DNA from: Leuctra nigra
Taxonomy: Eukaryota > Arthropoda > Insecta > Plecoptera > Leuctridae
Reading direction: 5' to 3'
NCBI GenBank assembly: GCA_934045905.1
Contig: OW203771.1
Location: 5,084,001-5,148,000 of the forward strand
DNA length: 64,000 nucleotides
The notes beneath the pieces were generated by a model, which worked only from the letters and a program-made list of their open reading frames with translations, was not told the DNA's origin and did no database searches. Below are positions 30,801 to 42,800 of this stretch, in pieces. The position numbers and the translations under genes were made by a program. How positions within the stretch are numbered: position 1 is the stretch's first letter; each line of letters opens with the position of its first letter.

Positions 30801-33800
30801 ATTTTTTGTATTATGATATTAGTTTTTATTGCTTTTAATAATTCAAAAGTTTTTCCTTGCCATTCTCATTGTTTACCTGGAAAAATGATTGAAGTGTGCA
30901 TTAGTATTGCGAACACTTAAAAACCTGGACTCCTTTACTTCATTGAGGACCAAATTTCTTACTTTTTGCCACGTTTAAAACATGCAAAATCATACTTCTA
31001 GGAAGAATCTCGCATTAAAAAAAATTGAAGTTAGAATATAGATCTCTATCAAAGTGTTCTGGTGAACCTGAAATTACTGACTGCTTATTTTGCAAATTAA
31101 GTGCCCTTTCCTATGTTATTTAAAAAATGCATTATATGTATAGTGAAATATAAGTATACACCAGTATAGTAGTATAGTACACCATAGTTGTTTTATATTT
31201 TTTTCTTACGAATACAAATTAAAGCACTGTAAATTTGTTTAGCTAAATCTACACATACATAAACTTGTATAATAACGAGCGTATGATCATCTGCTGTTAT
31301 CTGGACTCATGATGAAATGACTAATGAACAAACAATTCTTATTTCTAATCTCTCCTTAGCACAATCTAACTAAAAAAAAGTAATTTCATCTACCAAAATT
31401 TAACATTCAAGCAATCGCTATCAATAGTGCCACATCCCCAATTCGATTTGACAACGCTGTCAATATTCCAGCATTAAAAGATTTAACGTTTTGATAATAA
31501 ATTACTAATAAATAAGAAACTAAACCTAGCCCATCTCAACCTAATAAAATTCTGATTAAATTTCGATCAGTGCATATCGATCAAGTGCAGATAAAATCAA
31601 GCCTTATCAATGATTGGAACAATTAACGTATTTATCTGTCAATGTGGTTATTAATTGTTTCTTGGTGAAGTGTGGCCTGAAGCGGGTGAAGTGTGCCTTG
31701 ATCTCTTCAACTGGGTTTGAAAGTGGATCTAATTGTTGAGTGGCATGTATTTCAATTCATCTTTGACCTCAGAACATGAGCTTTCCTATGCTTACTGATG
31801 TATTTCCCTTTTGTGTCACCTTCCAGTTCAAATTAACTAATCGAACAAAACTTATGCCACACCAGCCGCGTTCAATAAAGTTACAAAGTCGCATGCTCAG
31901 GACCAACTTGTTGTCCGATGAATATATTGTCCTAACTCCTGACTCCTGAACAATTGTGAATAATGAAACCATGAGAAAACATCCCAAATATGTGTAAATA
32001 AAAAAACAGAAAAATTAAAAAACAATATCAGCCTCATGCTCTGCAGAAGTTGCGTCCACAATAAAATATATGCAATGTCAGTCCTCAACACCACAAGACC
32101 GGGTGCTAATAATCTTCTCTTTGGCATGAGGCTGTATCATCAACAGTATTACACATTGTCAGTATTGTATTGTATAAAATGATCAACAGGTTGCGTGTCT
32201 GTTTCTTCTTCCAGCGAACAGAGCCTGGTCTTGGACGGAATTCCCGCCTACGCCAAGTACCTCGTCAACGTTCAGGGAATCAAAGGAGCTCTAGGTGAGA
32301 CTTACTTAGCTTGGTGGAAGGAAGACTCCTTAATCATCCTGAATCTTCCTTAATCTAAGCCTCCGTCTAACTGATAGCCCACACAAGTACGTGGTACACG
32401 TGGCACATTTGAGTTACTGCAAATAATTCTTCTTATCATCATCATCATCGTCATCGTCATCGTCATCATCACCATCATTATCATCAACAACAACATATCC
32501 ATTCCTCCGTTGCAGAGAAGTGAACGTTAGTTCACCGCTTTTCCGTGAGAACGTTTGAATAATCGCTGAAAAAGAGTTGATCTTATATCCAGAACTTCGT
32601 CAAACCAATTATTCGCCAAAGTAAAAACGGTATTCTATAAAGAAACAGATTATCTGATATAGATTTGATGGCATCATCCCATGAAGTCTATGTTAACTCG
32701 TAATATAAATCTAGTAGATAAGCTCTGATTTAATTGAGCGAGCGTAGCGAGCGTCACCACGGTACACTTATGGCACTTTCTCTGTGTGTTTGTTTTTTGT
32801 TTGTTTTTTGTTTTTTTGTTTTTTTGTTTTTTTGTGTTCACTGCCCAGGTCAAACCGCACAACCAATCGATCTGAAATTTTGTACACATACTAACGTAAT
32901 CTATGCGATCCCTGGGATCTTTTCTGAACGAGATCCTGTGATTGGTTCAAATTTTATAAAAATTATCTTTCGATTGGTTGGTTCGATCAATTTGAAATTT
33001 AGCAAAGTCATTGCAACCAACATTGTACCCAATCAAAAAAAAATTCAGCCAAATCCTCCAATTGGTTCAAATTTGAAACAATTTTTCCTGTGATTTTTGA
33101 AATTTAAACTGGAACCGATTGACCGACCAACTAAAAACTTCGCATGGTCATTTGTACCAACATTTAAGGTATTTTTGCCAATTTTCACTCTAATCTGTCG
33201 TTATTTTCAAAAGTTTTTGTCATTTTAGGGACATTTTGCGTGTTGGCTGTCAAATTCACGGCGACTTCGAATCTTCAGTTCAAGGCAAGGTAGTTAGAGC
33301 AGAAAGTTTTAAACGATATGAAACTAATAATGACCGTTCAACAGATTGATCTGATATTGTGTACACACACTACATATCATATCATATGGGTGGTCCCAGG
33401 TATATTTTTTGAACGAGATCCTGTGATTTTTGAAAATTAACAAGGAACCGTTCAATCATAAAGGTTTAATCGATCAACTTAAAACTTAGCAAGGATTGGC
33501 ACCAATATTTGTGGAGATTTTGGAGATTTTTATACAAGTCTGTGACGAAACTAAAGAATTGTTGGCTTTTAATGACATTCGATAGACATAATTTCGGTTC
33601 GAGGTGTTGCGTGTATCCGTGCTCGCTCATCAACGCGTTACACAGAGCGTTTTCCTAGTTGATAGTAACATGGATTGATTGTCAATTGGAACCTGACAAG
33701 ACAATCCGCTTCGTTAAAATACCGTTTTTACCTTGGCCAAATGTACAGTGGATCGATCCAAAAGAGCTGTGAAACGGGATTTTGTCTGCTTGCCTGCCGG

Positions 33801-36800
33801 TTGTTAAACGCCATGTTCTTGTTCACAGTGAACGGCACAAGTGGAGAAGGGATGTCGATGACAGTGAAGGAACGCAACTCCGTGGTCGAGGCTTGGGTCG
33901 CGGCTTCCAAGGGTCTGGACTTGACTCTGATGGTTCAAGTGGGCGGGGCTTGTCTCAAGGACGTCCAAGAGATGGTAAAGACTCCTCGATGTTCTGCCTC
34001 AATTCCTTCACTCAGTCGATCCTACTCAATTCCTTGCTTTAGTGGACCAAGCGAGTGGTAGTTCCTTCATGCGACGACCTGAGTATTGTTCGGCAGTTAA
34101 GCTCTGACAAGATACAACGCCGAGTAATTACCTGCCACCCCCTTCCATCTGCACTGTCGCCATTAACTTTCCTTGAAATTTAAAAGCCAACTGCATTGAA
34201 AGATATTTGGCACCACAACAAAACAACCCTTTCCCGGACACCTGCAGTGGTTGAGAGATATTTACAACCGGACACGCGTCAAAACACTCAGGGTCCTAAC
34301 CTACACTCGCTGGGTCCACTATACTAACTGTTAATCTTCGTCCAGCTCGACGTGGTCTGTACCTTGGTTCCTGCCTCTCTTCTTCAGCCTTGTCCAAGAA
34401 AGTTTCCTTTGGGAAATCTTGCTTCCGGTTTGTGCCCTGCCCATTGCAGACGGAGAATTTTATGTGGACGAATAGATTTTCACTCTTGAACAAAGAGTTG
34501 GAGCACATCCCGAGGTTTCCTGGGGTTTTGACCCATAATTATTTGGATTTTATTATGATTATTAGTTGTATTTACCATCAGGGTGATTTTATGTGTCTAA
34601 TTTAAGGTTTATATAATATAAAAGTATGTCTGTATTGAGTAGCGAGAAAGTATCTACAGCTGTTGAACATTTATGTGAAGGAACGTTTGAATATTGGCGC
34701 GGTTGCGAGCTAGCGTCGTTGTCAGGGTACGCCATCTTGCGTTGCTAAGGACGCTCAAGTGTCGTCGCCGTTGCTAAGGACGCGTGAACATTTCATCCCA
34801 GGGGTGAATACAGACAGAAATTGAAACTTACTGGTAGCTCGGTGTGTAATTGTGTGGCATTATGCAAATTAGGTCTGAGAGTCAAGCTGATAGACGGATT
34901 CAAGAAAAATTTACCGCACAACGCCACAAGTTCGGAAATCGACAGGATTCTAGTCGGGGAGAGGCATAGTTTGCTCTGAAGGAAATCAAGAAAGTGGTCA
35001 ATTTGTCGGGGAGCGGCGACAGAAGCCAGGTGCAGCGAGGCGAGACAGTCAGTCGGCGTCTAGCATTCACAGAGGTAACTTCGCGCCAGGTTGATGCAGA
35101 ACTTTAGCACGCGGTCTGCCGTGATCAAGGCTAAATGCAGTTTTTCGAAGTTTAATGCATTTGAGTAGTATCAAATAAGTTGTATCATGTATGGAACAGT
35201 ATTGTTGTCGTGAAATAGTGACAGATAACGAATGGAATAACGGAAAAGTGATACAAGCAACGCGATTGACTGTGACGACGCGTGAGTGTAAGCGGCGGTT
35301 GTGCTGTATACGGCGCTGGCTGAGATGCAGTTCTAGTGCAGTTAAGCGCTGCAGTTTATAAACGGCTTAATAACTACCGCAATTATGGACCGATTGAGTT
35401 GAGAATTGGACAGCAAGGACAGTATTAATTAACGCATTAATGAACGAACTCAGACAGTGTGCAAGTGACTCGCATGTACCGTAAGCCGTGTTCAGGACAT
35501 TCAGGACATCCAGGATGCTAGTTCCATGCATTCGTGACACCAGAGTGAGTGTGATTATGAATTGACTTCCACACCCGTATATGATCGACGGGAACGACAA
35601 CGAGGAATGGGCTTGGACGTGGAGGTCGACTGCAATGAGGCGGGCGACACTAGGACGGCGATGGAGGGTGGCAACGGACGATGACCGGCTCTACGCTTGT
35701 ACGAACGATCCCAGCGCATAATAGCATTCGAATACGCTAACACAAGGATTATACTAACGGATGAGTACCGAACGAAGAGTATCATTATTTACTGTATACA
35801 TTGTTAGCATATAAGATGTAAAATTGTAATGACTTGCATGAATATAACCAGGATAGATAGGAATCCAGCTGGAAGGTTAGAGTGTCATGACTGTATTGTA
35901 ATTTCACGTGAATATATCAGTAAACAGGTTTATTCTTGTTGTCAATGGAGAAAACAACCACTGCTAGCATGCATCCCACTGAGCTAAGAAAATTCATAAT
36001 TTGCAATTTTGATGGAGTTTTGAGGGAGCTTATCTCATAGTTTATTATTTCTGTTTTGTTGACTAAAACTTCGGGCAACTTTAGAAAGCATTTCAGAATT
36101 GGCGCCCAGTACGTGTGGCAGATGAGGGTTTTATTATCCCCCACGGTTAACTTGAGTGTAGAGTTTCTGTCAAATTTTGAATTTTTAATGATGGTTAGAT
36201 TTTGTTGTATGGCCGCAATTTCAGAATTGGCGCCCAACAGGGAGGCTCGATGTGGGTGTTTTTACCTCCCATGAGTACCCTGAAAGACAGAGTTTTTGAA
36301 TTGTTAAAATGTTGTGTTTTGTAAAGTTGGCGCATTACAGTTTTAGCGCGACCAACTATAGTTTGTCAGTTTGTATGGAAAATTTAGGCAAATGCTCAGT
36401 GGGTATTGCAATTAAAGTTGAGTTAGATTCATACGGAGGTCTTGGATGTGTGTTTCAGAGACTTTTATTACGTGGTTCATAATTAAAGAACTAGCTGTAG
36501 GTCACTCAACGTGCTAGGTTATAAGCATGTGCAAATAAGTAATCTAACCAGTAGTATTGCATGATAGTTATTGATGCATGGCATGAAGTAGCTAGAGTTT
36601 CTTTTGTTTTAAAAGTATTTTGTTGTGCCACAGCATGAGTGGAATTGAGGAGACGCTGTGTGTCACGGCGGATGAGGGTGTAGGTGTAGAAGACGTTGTG
36701 GTAGATAACGCAGAAGACCAGATTAGTGACATTAAGTCAGATTCTGGCAGTAACGAGTGGGATCAGAAACCCGTGTACGATGCGAAGGAGGCAGTTGATC

Positions 36801-39800
36801 GGTTTATGCGAGGAGTCGATGAAAAGTTTGAGCAGTATCGGGATGAAAATATACGGTATGCTAGGGAGAAGAGGGAGGAGGAACAGCAACGTCAAAAAAT
36901 TGAACAAGAACGGTTTGCTGCGTTGCAAAACATGTTTGCGGAAATGTGTGCTAGGCATGACCGGGAGGCGGGTCGTGTTGGAATTAATGAGGTCAAAGTG
37001 GACCAAGTCAAGGAGGGTTTAGAGAACCTGACGGAGAAGGTAGAGAAGTTGGAGACAGAAGGGGAGAACTTTTGCCAAGGGGTAGATGTCAAGTTTGGGC
37101 TTTTGAACGGCACTGTGAACGATATGAATCATAGGTTGGGTAGGCAGGAATTGCAATCGGAGGAGCAATATGAGATAATTAATGTTAATGTCCGAACTGA
37201 AGTCGATGGTTTGAAAAAGTCAGTCAATAAGAATAGTAGTGTCTGTGAGAGTAAGGCGGCCAAGCTTGAAAACAGGACTGTCAGGCTGGAAACCCAGCTT
37301 GAGCAGACGGCGGCTAATGTCCAAGAGAGTATTGCGAAGTTGCAAGAAGGATATGAGAGTGAGGTTAGGAACATTAACGAAGCACAGAAGGAATTTGAGA
37401 AGAAGTTCAAGATTAATTTGGATAATACCAGTGTTGTCATCAATGGGAATGGGTGCGGCAACATCGTTACACAGTTAACCACGGAATTGAGAAATGAGGA
37501 GATCGTGTATAACGGACGGAACGAACAATTGCATGTTCTCGAGTTTATTCGGTTAGTCGAGATGAAATTTAAACAGCATCCAAGTTTGACGGGGTATCAG
37601 AAGTTGGTAGTGGTCTCGACGGCCATGCGACATTTGGCAAAGACTTGGTACCGGGAGCAGGTGTATGAAGATTACGAGGAGTTTAAGAGGGGCATTGTGG
37701 GAAAGTTTTGGGGAATACGTGAGCAGTCGTATGTTTTAGAGCAAGTTTACAACGGGAAATACAACGGAACGCCGAGCATGTCGGAATACTTCAAGAAGCT
37801 AGTCAAGTTAGCAGGGTATCTTCCGAATGCCATGGAAGACGGTGAGTTGGCGAGACAGTTACTGCGTCATTTACCGATCAAGACACGTGAATTATTAAAT
37901 ACGAGTAAGGGAAGCACGAAGAAGTTAATTAAGCAGCTAGTCGATTGCGAGAACGAAGGTCTTTACTGTGTATTGTTAAACACGAGGTATCAAGGTAACG
38001 GGAACAATCGTAGGGGGCCACCAGTAGATAACCCCATTCAAAATGTGAATCAAGTAGCAATGCGGAGGGACGATGCTAGGGGAGGTTTCCGGGGACGAGG
38101 ACGCGGAGGATACCGCGGAGGGAACCAGGGAGGTGGCGCGCAAGGCGGGTACCAAGGAGGCGGTGATCGCCGAGATGAGCAAGCGAACCGGCAGAGGGAT
38201 GATCGGTATCGAAATCGAGCGGAAAACGCACAAATCCAGGGAAACGGGTAGTGTCGCGAGAGAACAGCGCAAATCACGTGACAGAATTCATGCAGCGCGA
38301 AATTTACAACATTAACATGTACGGAGGAAGGGAGTTGTTGGAAGAAGAAGTAAATGACGTCAATGGAAGCGAGTTCATTAGATGTCCAGAGATTCTAGTA
38401 AGCCTTCAGGGAAGGAATGTTATTGGTCTGCTAGATAGCGGAAGTGAGGCAACATGCATTAGTACCGAGTTGTTTGAAGAAGTGCATGCCAAGAATGCGA
38501 AGTTAGACATATTGCCCGTTGTCGGGGTTAGTATTATCGGAGCGACTAGCTCGAAGGGTCAGAAGGTGAGCAAGCAAGTGCTTCTACCTATTACTATTGA
38601 AGGTATCCCCGCGGAAATCGTGTGTCTTGTCGTACCGGGATTACAGAGAGAACTAATCATCGGCATTGACTCCATGTCACAGTTAGGAGTACGCATTTGT
38701 TTTGACTCCAACTCTATTTATGTCAAGGGGAAAGAGATGTAAATAATCAACTGATAAAATAGTAATAGAGTAAGCTAGAGTAAGGTATGAGTGAATGTGT
38801 AATGTTGTATGTCTGAACATAGATTTTGTATTGTTAAAATGCATGAGTGAAGCTTGGAGAAATGTCGAATCGTGTAGGTGAGAAGAAGGATGACGATGGT
38901 AGATGGCTGTTTCAGTTGAAGAGAAGATTTTATCGATGAAGTCGGAGTAACGAGAAGAAGTACGATGATTACTGAAGAATTTTAGGTCTTTGAAGAAACG
39001 AGAAGACGTTGGAGAGCGCAAGTGATTTCTAATGGGGCGCTGAAGTGACTGTTTTGGCAAGAAAACATGTCAAGGAGGAATCTAGATCAGAGATCTACGT
39101 GAAGGAGGCTAGCCTAGCTAATGTAGCAGCTCAGCAAGTACGAGGAGGTTGACGGAGAGATGTGACTGGCTGGACAGCAGCACATCGTGGTCAAGAATTT
39201 TGAAGTGTTCGTGCACAAGAGAGAAGTTGCAGACACTCTATTGATGAAGGAACGGCGAAAGTTATGGAGGCCGTCGAAGAAGTGAAGAAATTGGCGGATG
39301 TTTGATGAAGATGGTCTACAAGAAGACGGAGAGGACTTGTTTTGTCGAAGAGGATCGGATCTGAAAATACTGGAACTTTACCGGAGTTATGATATCTTTA
39401 GCCTGGTTCACTGAGAGAAGGGACATATTTTTCATGCTGAATTTGTATTTTTGACGTTTCATTAGGTCTTGTATAATTGTAAACGATGTGGGTGTAAATA
39501 GTCAATTGATAAAGAAGTTAGTAAATAAGTTAGTTCGTAAAATTGTTAGTTTTAGAAGTGTATGAATGGATGAATGTTTTGGGTCAAATTTGTTGGTAAC
39601 GTAAGGTCTGGTGGGGTAATTGGAACTGCAAAGTATAACGAAGTCAGGGAATGGTGGGGTAGATCAAAATAGATAGGCAAGTGTGTGAGAAAATGGCGTG
39701 TGTATGAATGAAAAATAGAGTAAGTACAGTTGCGAATGCGTGCGTCATTAAAATCTGCTTATTTTGTTTATAATATGTCATGCAACATCTTGTGGGACTT

Positions 39801-42800
39801 GCCCACAGGATTAATAATAGCGCGAGAGAGTGAATGAGAGAGTGTGTGCATATTTCAAGGTGTTTGCAGCAGAGCTCTGGGTGGATAGTTTGGCGATAAC
39901 TAACTATCAACAGAGGGAAGAGTGAAGAGAAGAGCTTGCACTGGCGATAAATGTGCATGGGAAGGACGAAGGATGAAAGGAGGGCCTGCAGATGGCGTTA
40001 AATGTGCATTGGCCGGAAAAGAGTAAAGAAAGGCACTAGAGAGGATGTTTGTCGAGAGAAAATGAGAAAATAGCATTGTGAATTGTGTGTGAATGAAAGT
40101 TAGTTTAGTTGTAAATAGTTAGTTGTACGGTTAGTGTAAGTTATTTCATGATTAGCATTAGTGGAAGTGTTTCGATTGATCGTGGAAAGAATGTGTGTAA
40201 GAGGAAGATGTAATTGACGATGTCCAGGTTCGAGACGGGGCGATGGCTAGTGTGCTTGTGGTCTCTCATGATTCACGAGGAATGTAGGTCGAGCGAACAG
40301 CTGTTCGCAGTGCGAGTCGAGGTCGCTCTGAGTAGGAATGTAGGTCAAGTTCAGACAGCTGTTTGACTTGAAGAGTTTGAAGCGTTTGCGTTCGATGTTT
40401 AGTGGACGTTGGAGTAGAGTTTGAATTGTTTTATGCATGATGCATGTTTATGTGGAGTTACGACATGGTAGACGAGAATCATTTCTCGATTTTAACGAGT
40501 TTTTGAGCTAAGGGACTTAGCAAGTTTTCAAAGATGATTTTGCTTTTTGAAGCATTGATGCATGATGACACCGAGGTTCGAGCGGGGATCTTTCATATTC
40601 TTTGGACGGACATTAAGAGGAAGGATGCCTTGATGTGCCGAAAGTATTTTTGTGGTTTTTAAGTAAATTTTGTACTTTGTATTAATTAGCAAGTTAAGAT
40701 TGCATGATATTGAGTTGCATGTAGTATTTAGTAGTAACTATCGTAGTTTTAGTAGTGCATGAATGTTACGATGCGGTTTCACGTGCGTTGACCTACTTTG
40801 GGTCTACTTTACGTGTTGGAATGATTCAAGGCTACGGTCTTAAAGGAGGTGTAAGTTTGATTTTGCACTTTAGTAGTAGATAATTAATATAATGCATGGG
40901 GCTCTCTAGCATGATATAGTGAGCACATATAACCAATCTGAGTAAGCGAGCACGAGTGACAAGCAGTTTAAAGGGAGGAGCACGACTTAGGTCATTTCCT
41001 CTTCCTGTAAACAAGTTTAAACGTCAGAGTAAACGGATGGGGTCTCTGGAGCACATCCCGAGGTTTCCTGGGGTTTTGACCCATAATTATTTGGATTTTA
41101 TTATGATTATTAGTTGTATTTACCATCAGGGTGATTTTATGTGTCTAATTTAAGGTTTATATAATATAAAAGTATGTCTGTATTGAGTAGCGAGAAAGTA
41201 TCTACAGCTGTTGAACATTTATGTGAAGGAACGTTTGAATATTGGCGCGGTTGCGAGCTAGCGTCGTTGTCAGGGTACGCCATCTTGCGTTGCTAAGGAC
41301 GCTCAAGTGTCGTCGCCGTTGCTAAGGACGCGTGAACATTTCATCCCAGGGGTGAATACAGACAGAAATTGAAACTTACTGGTAGCTCGGTGTGTAATTG
41401 TGTGGCATTATGCAAATTAGGTCTGAGAGTCAAGCTGATAGACGGATTCAAGAAAAATTTACCGCACAACGCCACAAGTTCGGAAATCGACAGGATTCTA
41501 GTCGGGGAGAGGCATAGTTTGCTCTGAAGGAAATCAAGAAAGTGGTCAATTTGTCGGGGAGCGGCGACAGAAGCCAGGTGCAGCGAGGCGAGACAGTCAG
41601 TCGGCGTCTAGCATTCACAGAGGTAACTTCGCGCCAGGTTGATGCAGAACTTTAGCACGCGGTCTGCCGTGATCAAGGCTAAATGCAGTTTTTCGAAGTT
41701 TAATGCATTTGAGTAGTATCAAATAAGTTGTATCATGTATGGAACAGTATTGTTGTCGTGAAATAGTGACAGATAACGAATGGAATAACGGAAAAGTGAT
41801 ACAAGCAACGCGATTGACTGTGACGACGCGTGAGTGTAAGCGGCGGTTGTGCTGTATACGGCGCTGGCTGAGATGCAGTTCTAGTGCAGTTAAGCGCTGC
41901 AGTTTATAAACGGCTTAATAACTACCGCAATTATGGACCGATTGAGTTGAGAATTGGACAGCAAGGACAGTATTAATTAACGCATTAATGAACGAACTCA
42001 GACAGTGTGCAAGTGACTCGCATGTACCGTAAGCCGTGTTCAGGACATTCAGGACATCCAGGATGCTAGTTCCATGCATTCGTGACACCAGAGTGAGTGT
42101 GATTATGAATTGACTTCCACACCCGTATATGATCGACGGGAACGACAACGAGGAATGGGCTTGGACGTGGAGGTCGACTGCAATGAGGCGGGCGACACTA
42201 GGACGGCGATGGAGGGTGGCAACGGACGATGACCGGCTCTACGCTTGTACGAACGATCCCAGCGCATAATAGCATTCGAATACGCTAACACAAGGATTAT
42301 ACTAACGGATGAGTACCGAACGAAGAGTATCATTATTTACTGTATACATTGTTAGCATATAAGATGTAAAATTGTAATGACTTGCATGAATATAACCAGG
42401 ATAGATAGGAATCCAGCTGGAAGGTTAGAGTGTCATGACTGTATTGTAATTTCACGTGAATATATCAGTAAACAGGTTTATTCTTGTTGTCAATGGAGAA
42501 AACAACCACTGCTAGCATGCATCCCACTGAGCTAAGAAAATTCATAATTTGCAATTTTGATGGAGTTTTGAGGGAGCTTATCTCATAGTTTATTATTTCT
42601 GTTTTGTTGACTAAAACTTCGGGCAACTTTAGAAAGCATTTCAGAGTTTTTACACAACGGATGAGAATTGTCTACAGATTAGAAAGTAGCACACATAATT
42701 GTTGAATGTTCCCTTGTTTTAGTCGTAGATGAGAAGCGTGTGTTTATATCTCGCTCTCTTAGGTCCGGATTTACGATGTCCCGATAAAGTTAACGGTAGG

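Larger units (their letters stand above)
34499..42643 (+). mobile_element. LTR retrotransposon, 8.1 kb, gag and protease only
   Basis: Two 1597-bp LTRs (34499-36095, 41047-42643) lie at a constant offset of 6548 bp, with no indel and no difference in the stretches I compared. Termini are TG...CA and the flanking GAGT is repeated on both sides (34495-34498, 42644-42647; AGAGT if the last A is counted with the flank). The interior has a primer site, a gag frame, a protease frame and then about 2.3 kb without coding. Reverse transcriptase, RNase H and integrase are absent, so movement would need help from another element. It sits in NPL intron 4. Confidence 0.92.

Noticed and set aside
31360..31620. 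Possible mitochondrial DNA insertion
   Set aside because: Compositional impression only; I could not align it to any mitochondrial gene by eye.
35367..35785. Minus-strand frames duplicated at 41915-42333
   Set aside because: They lie in the two LTRs and are identical because the LTRs are; no known domain.
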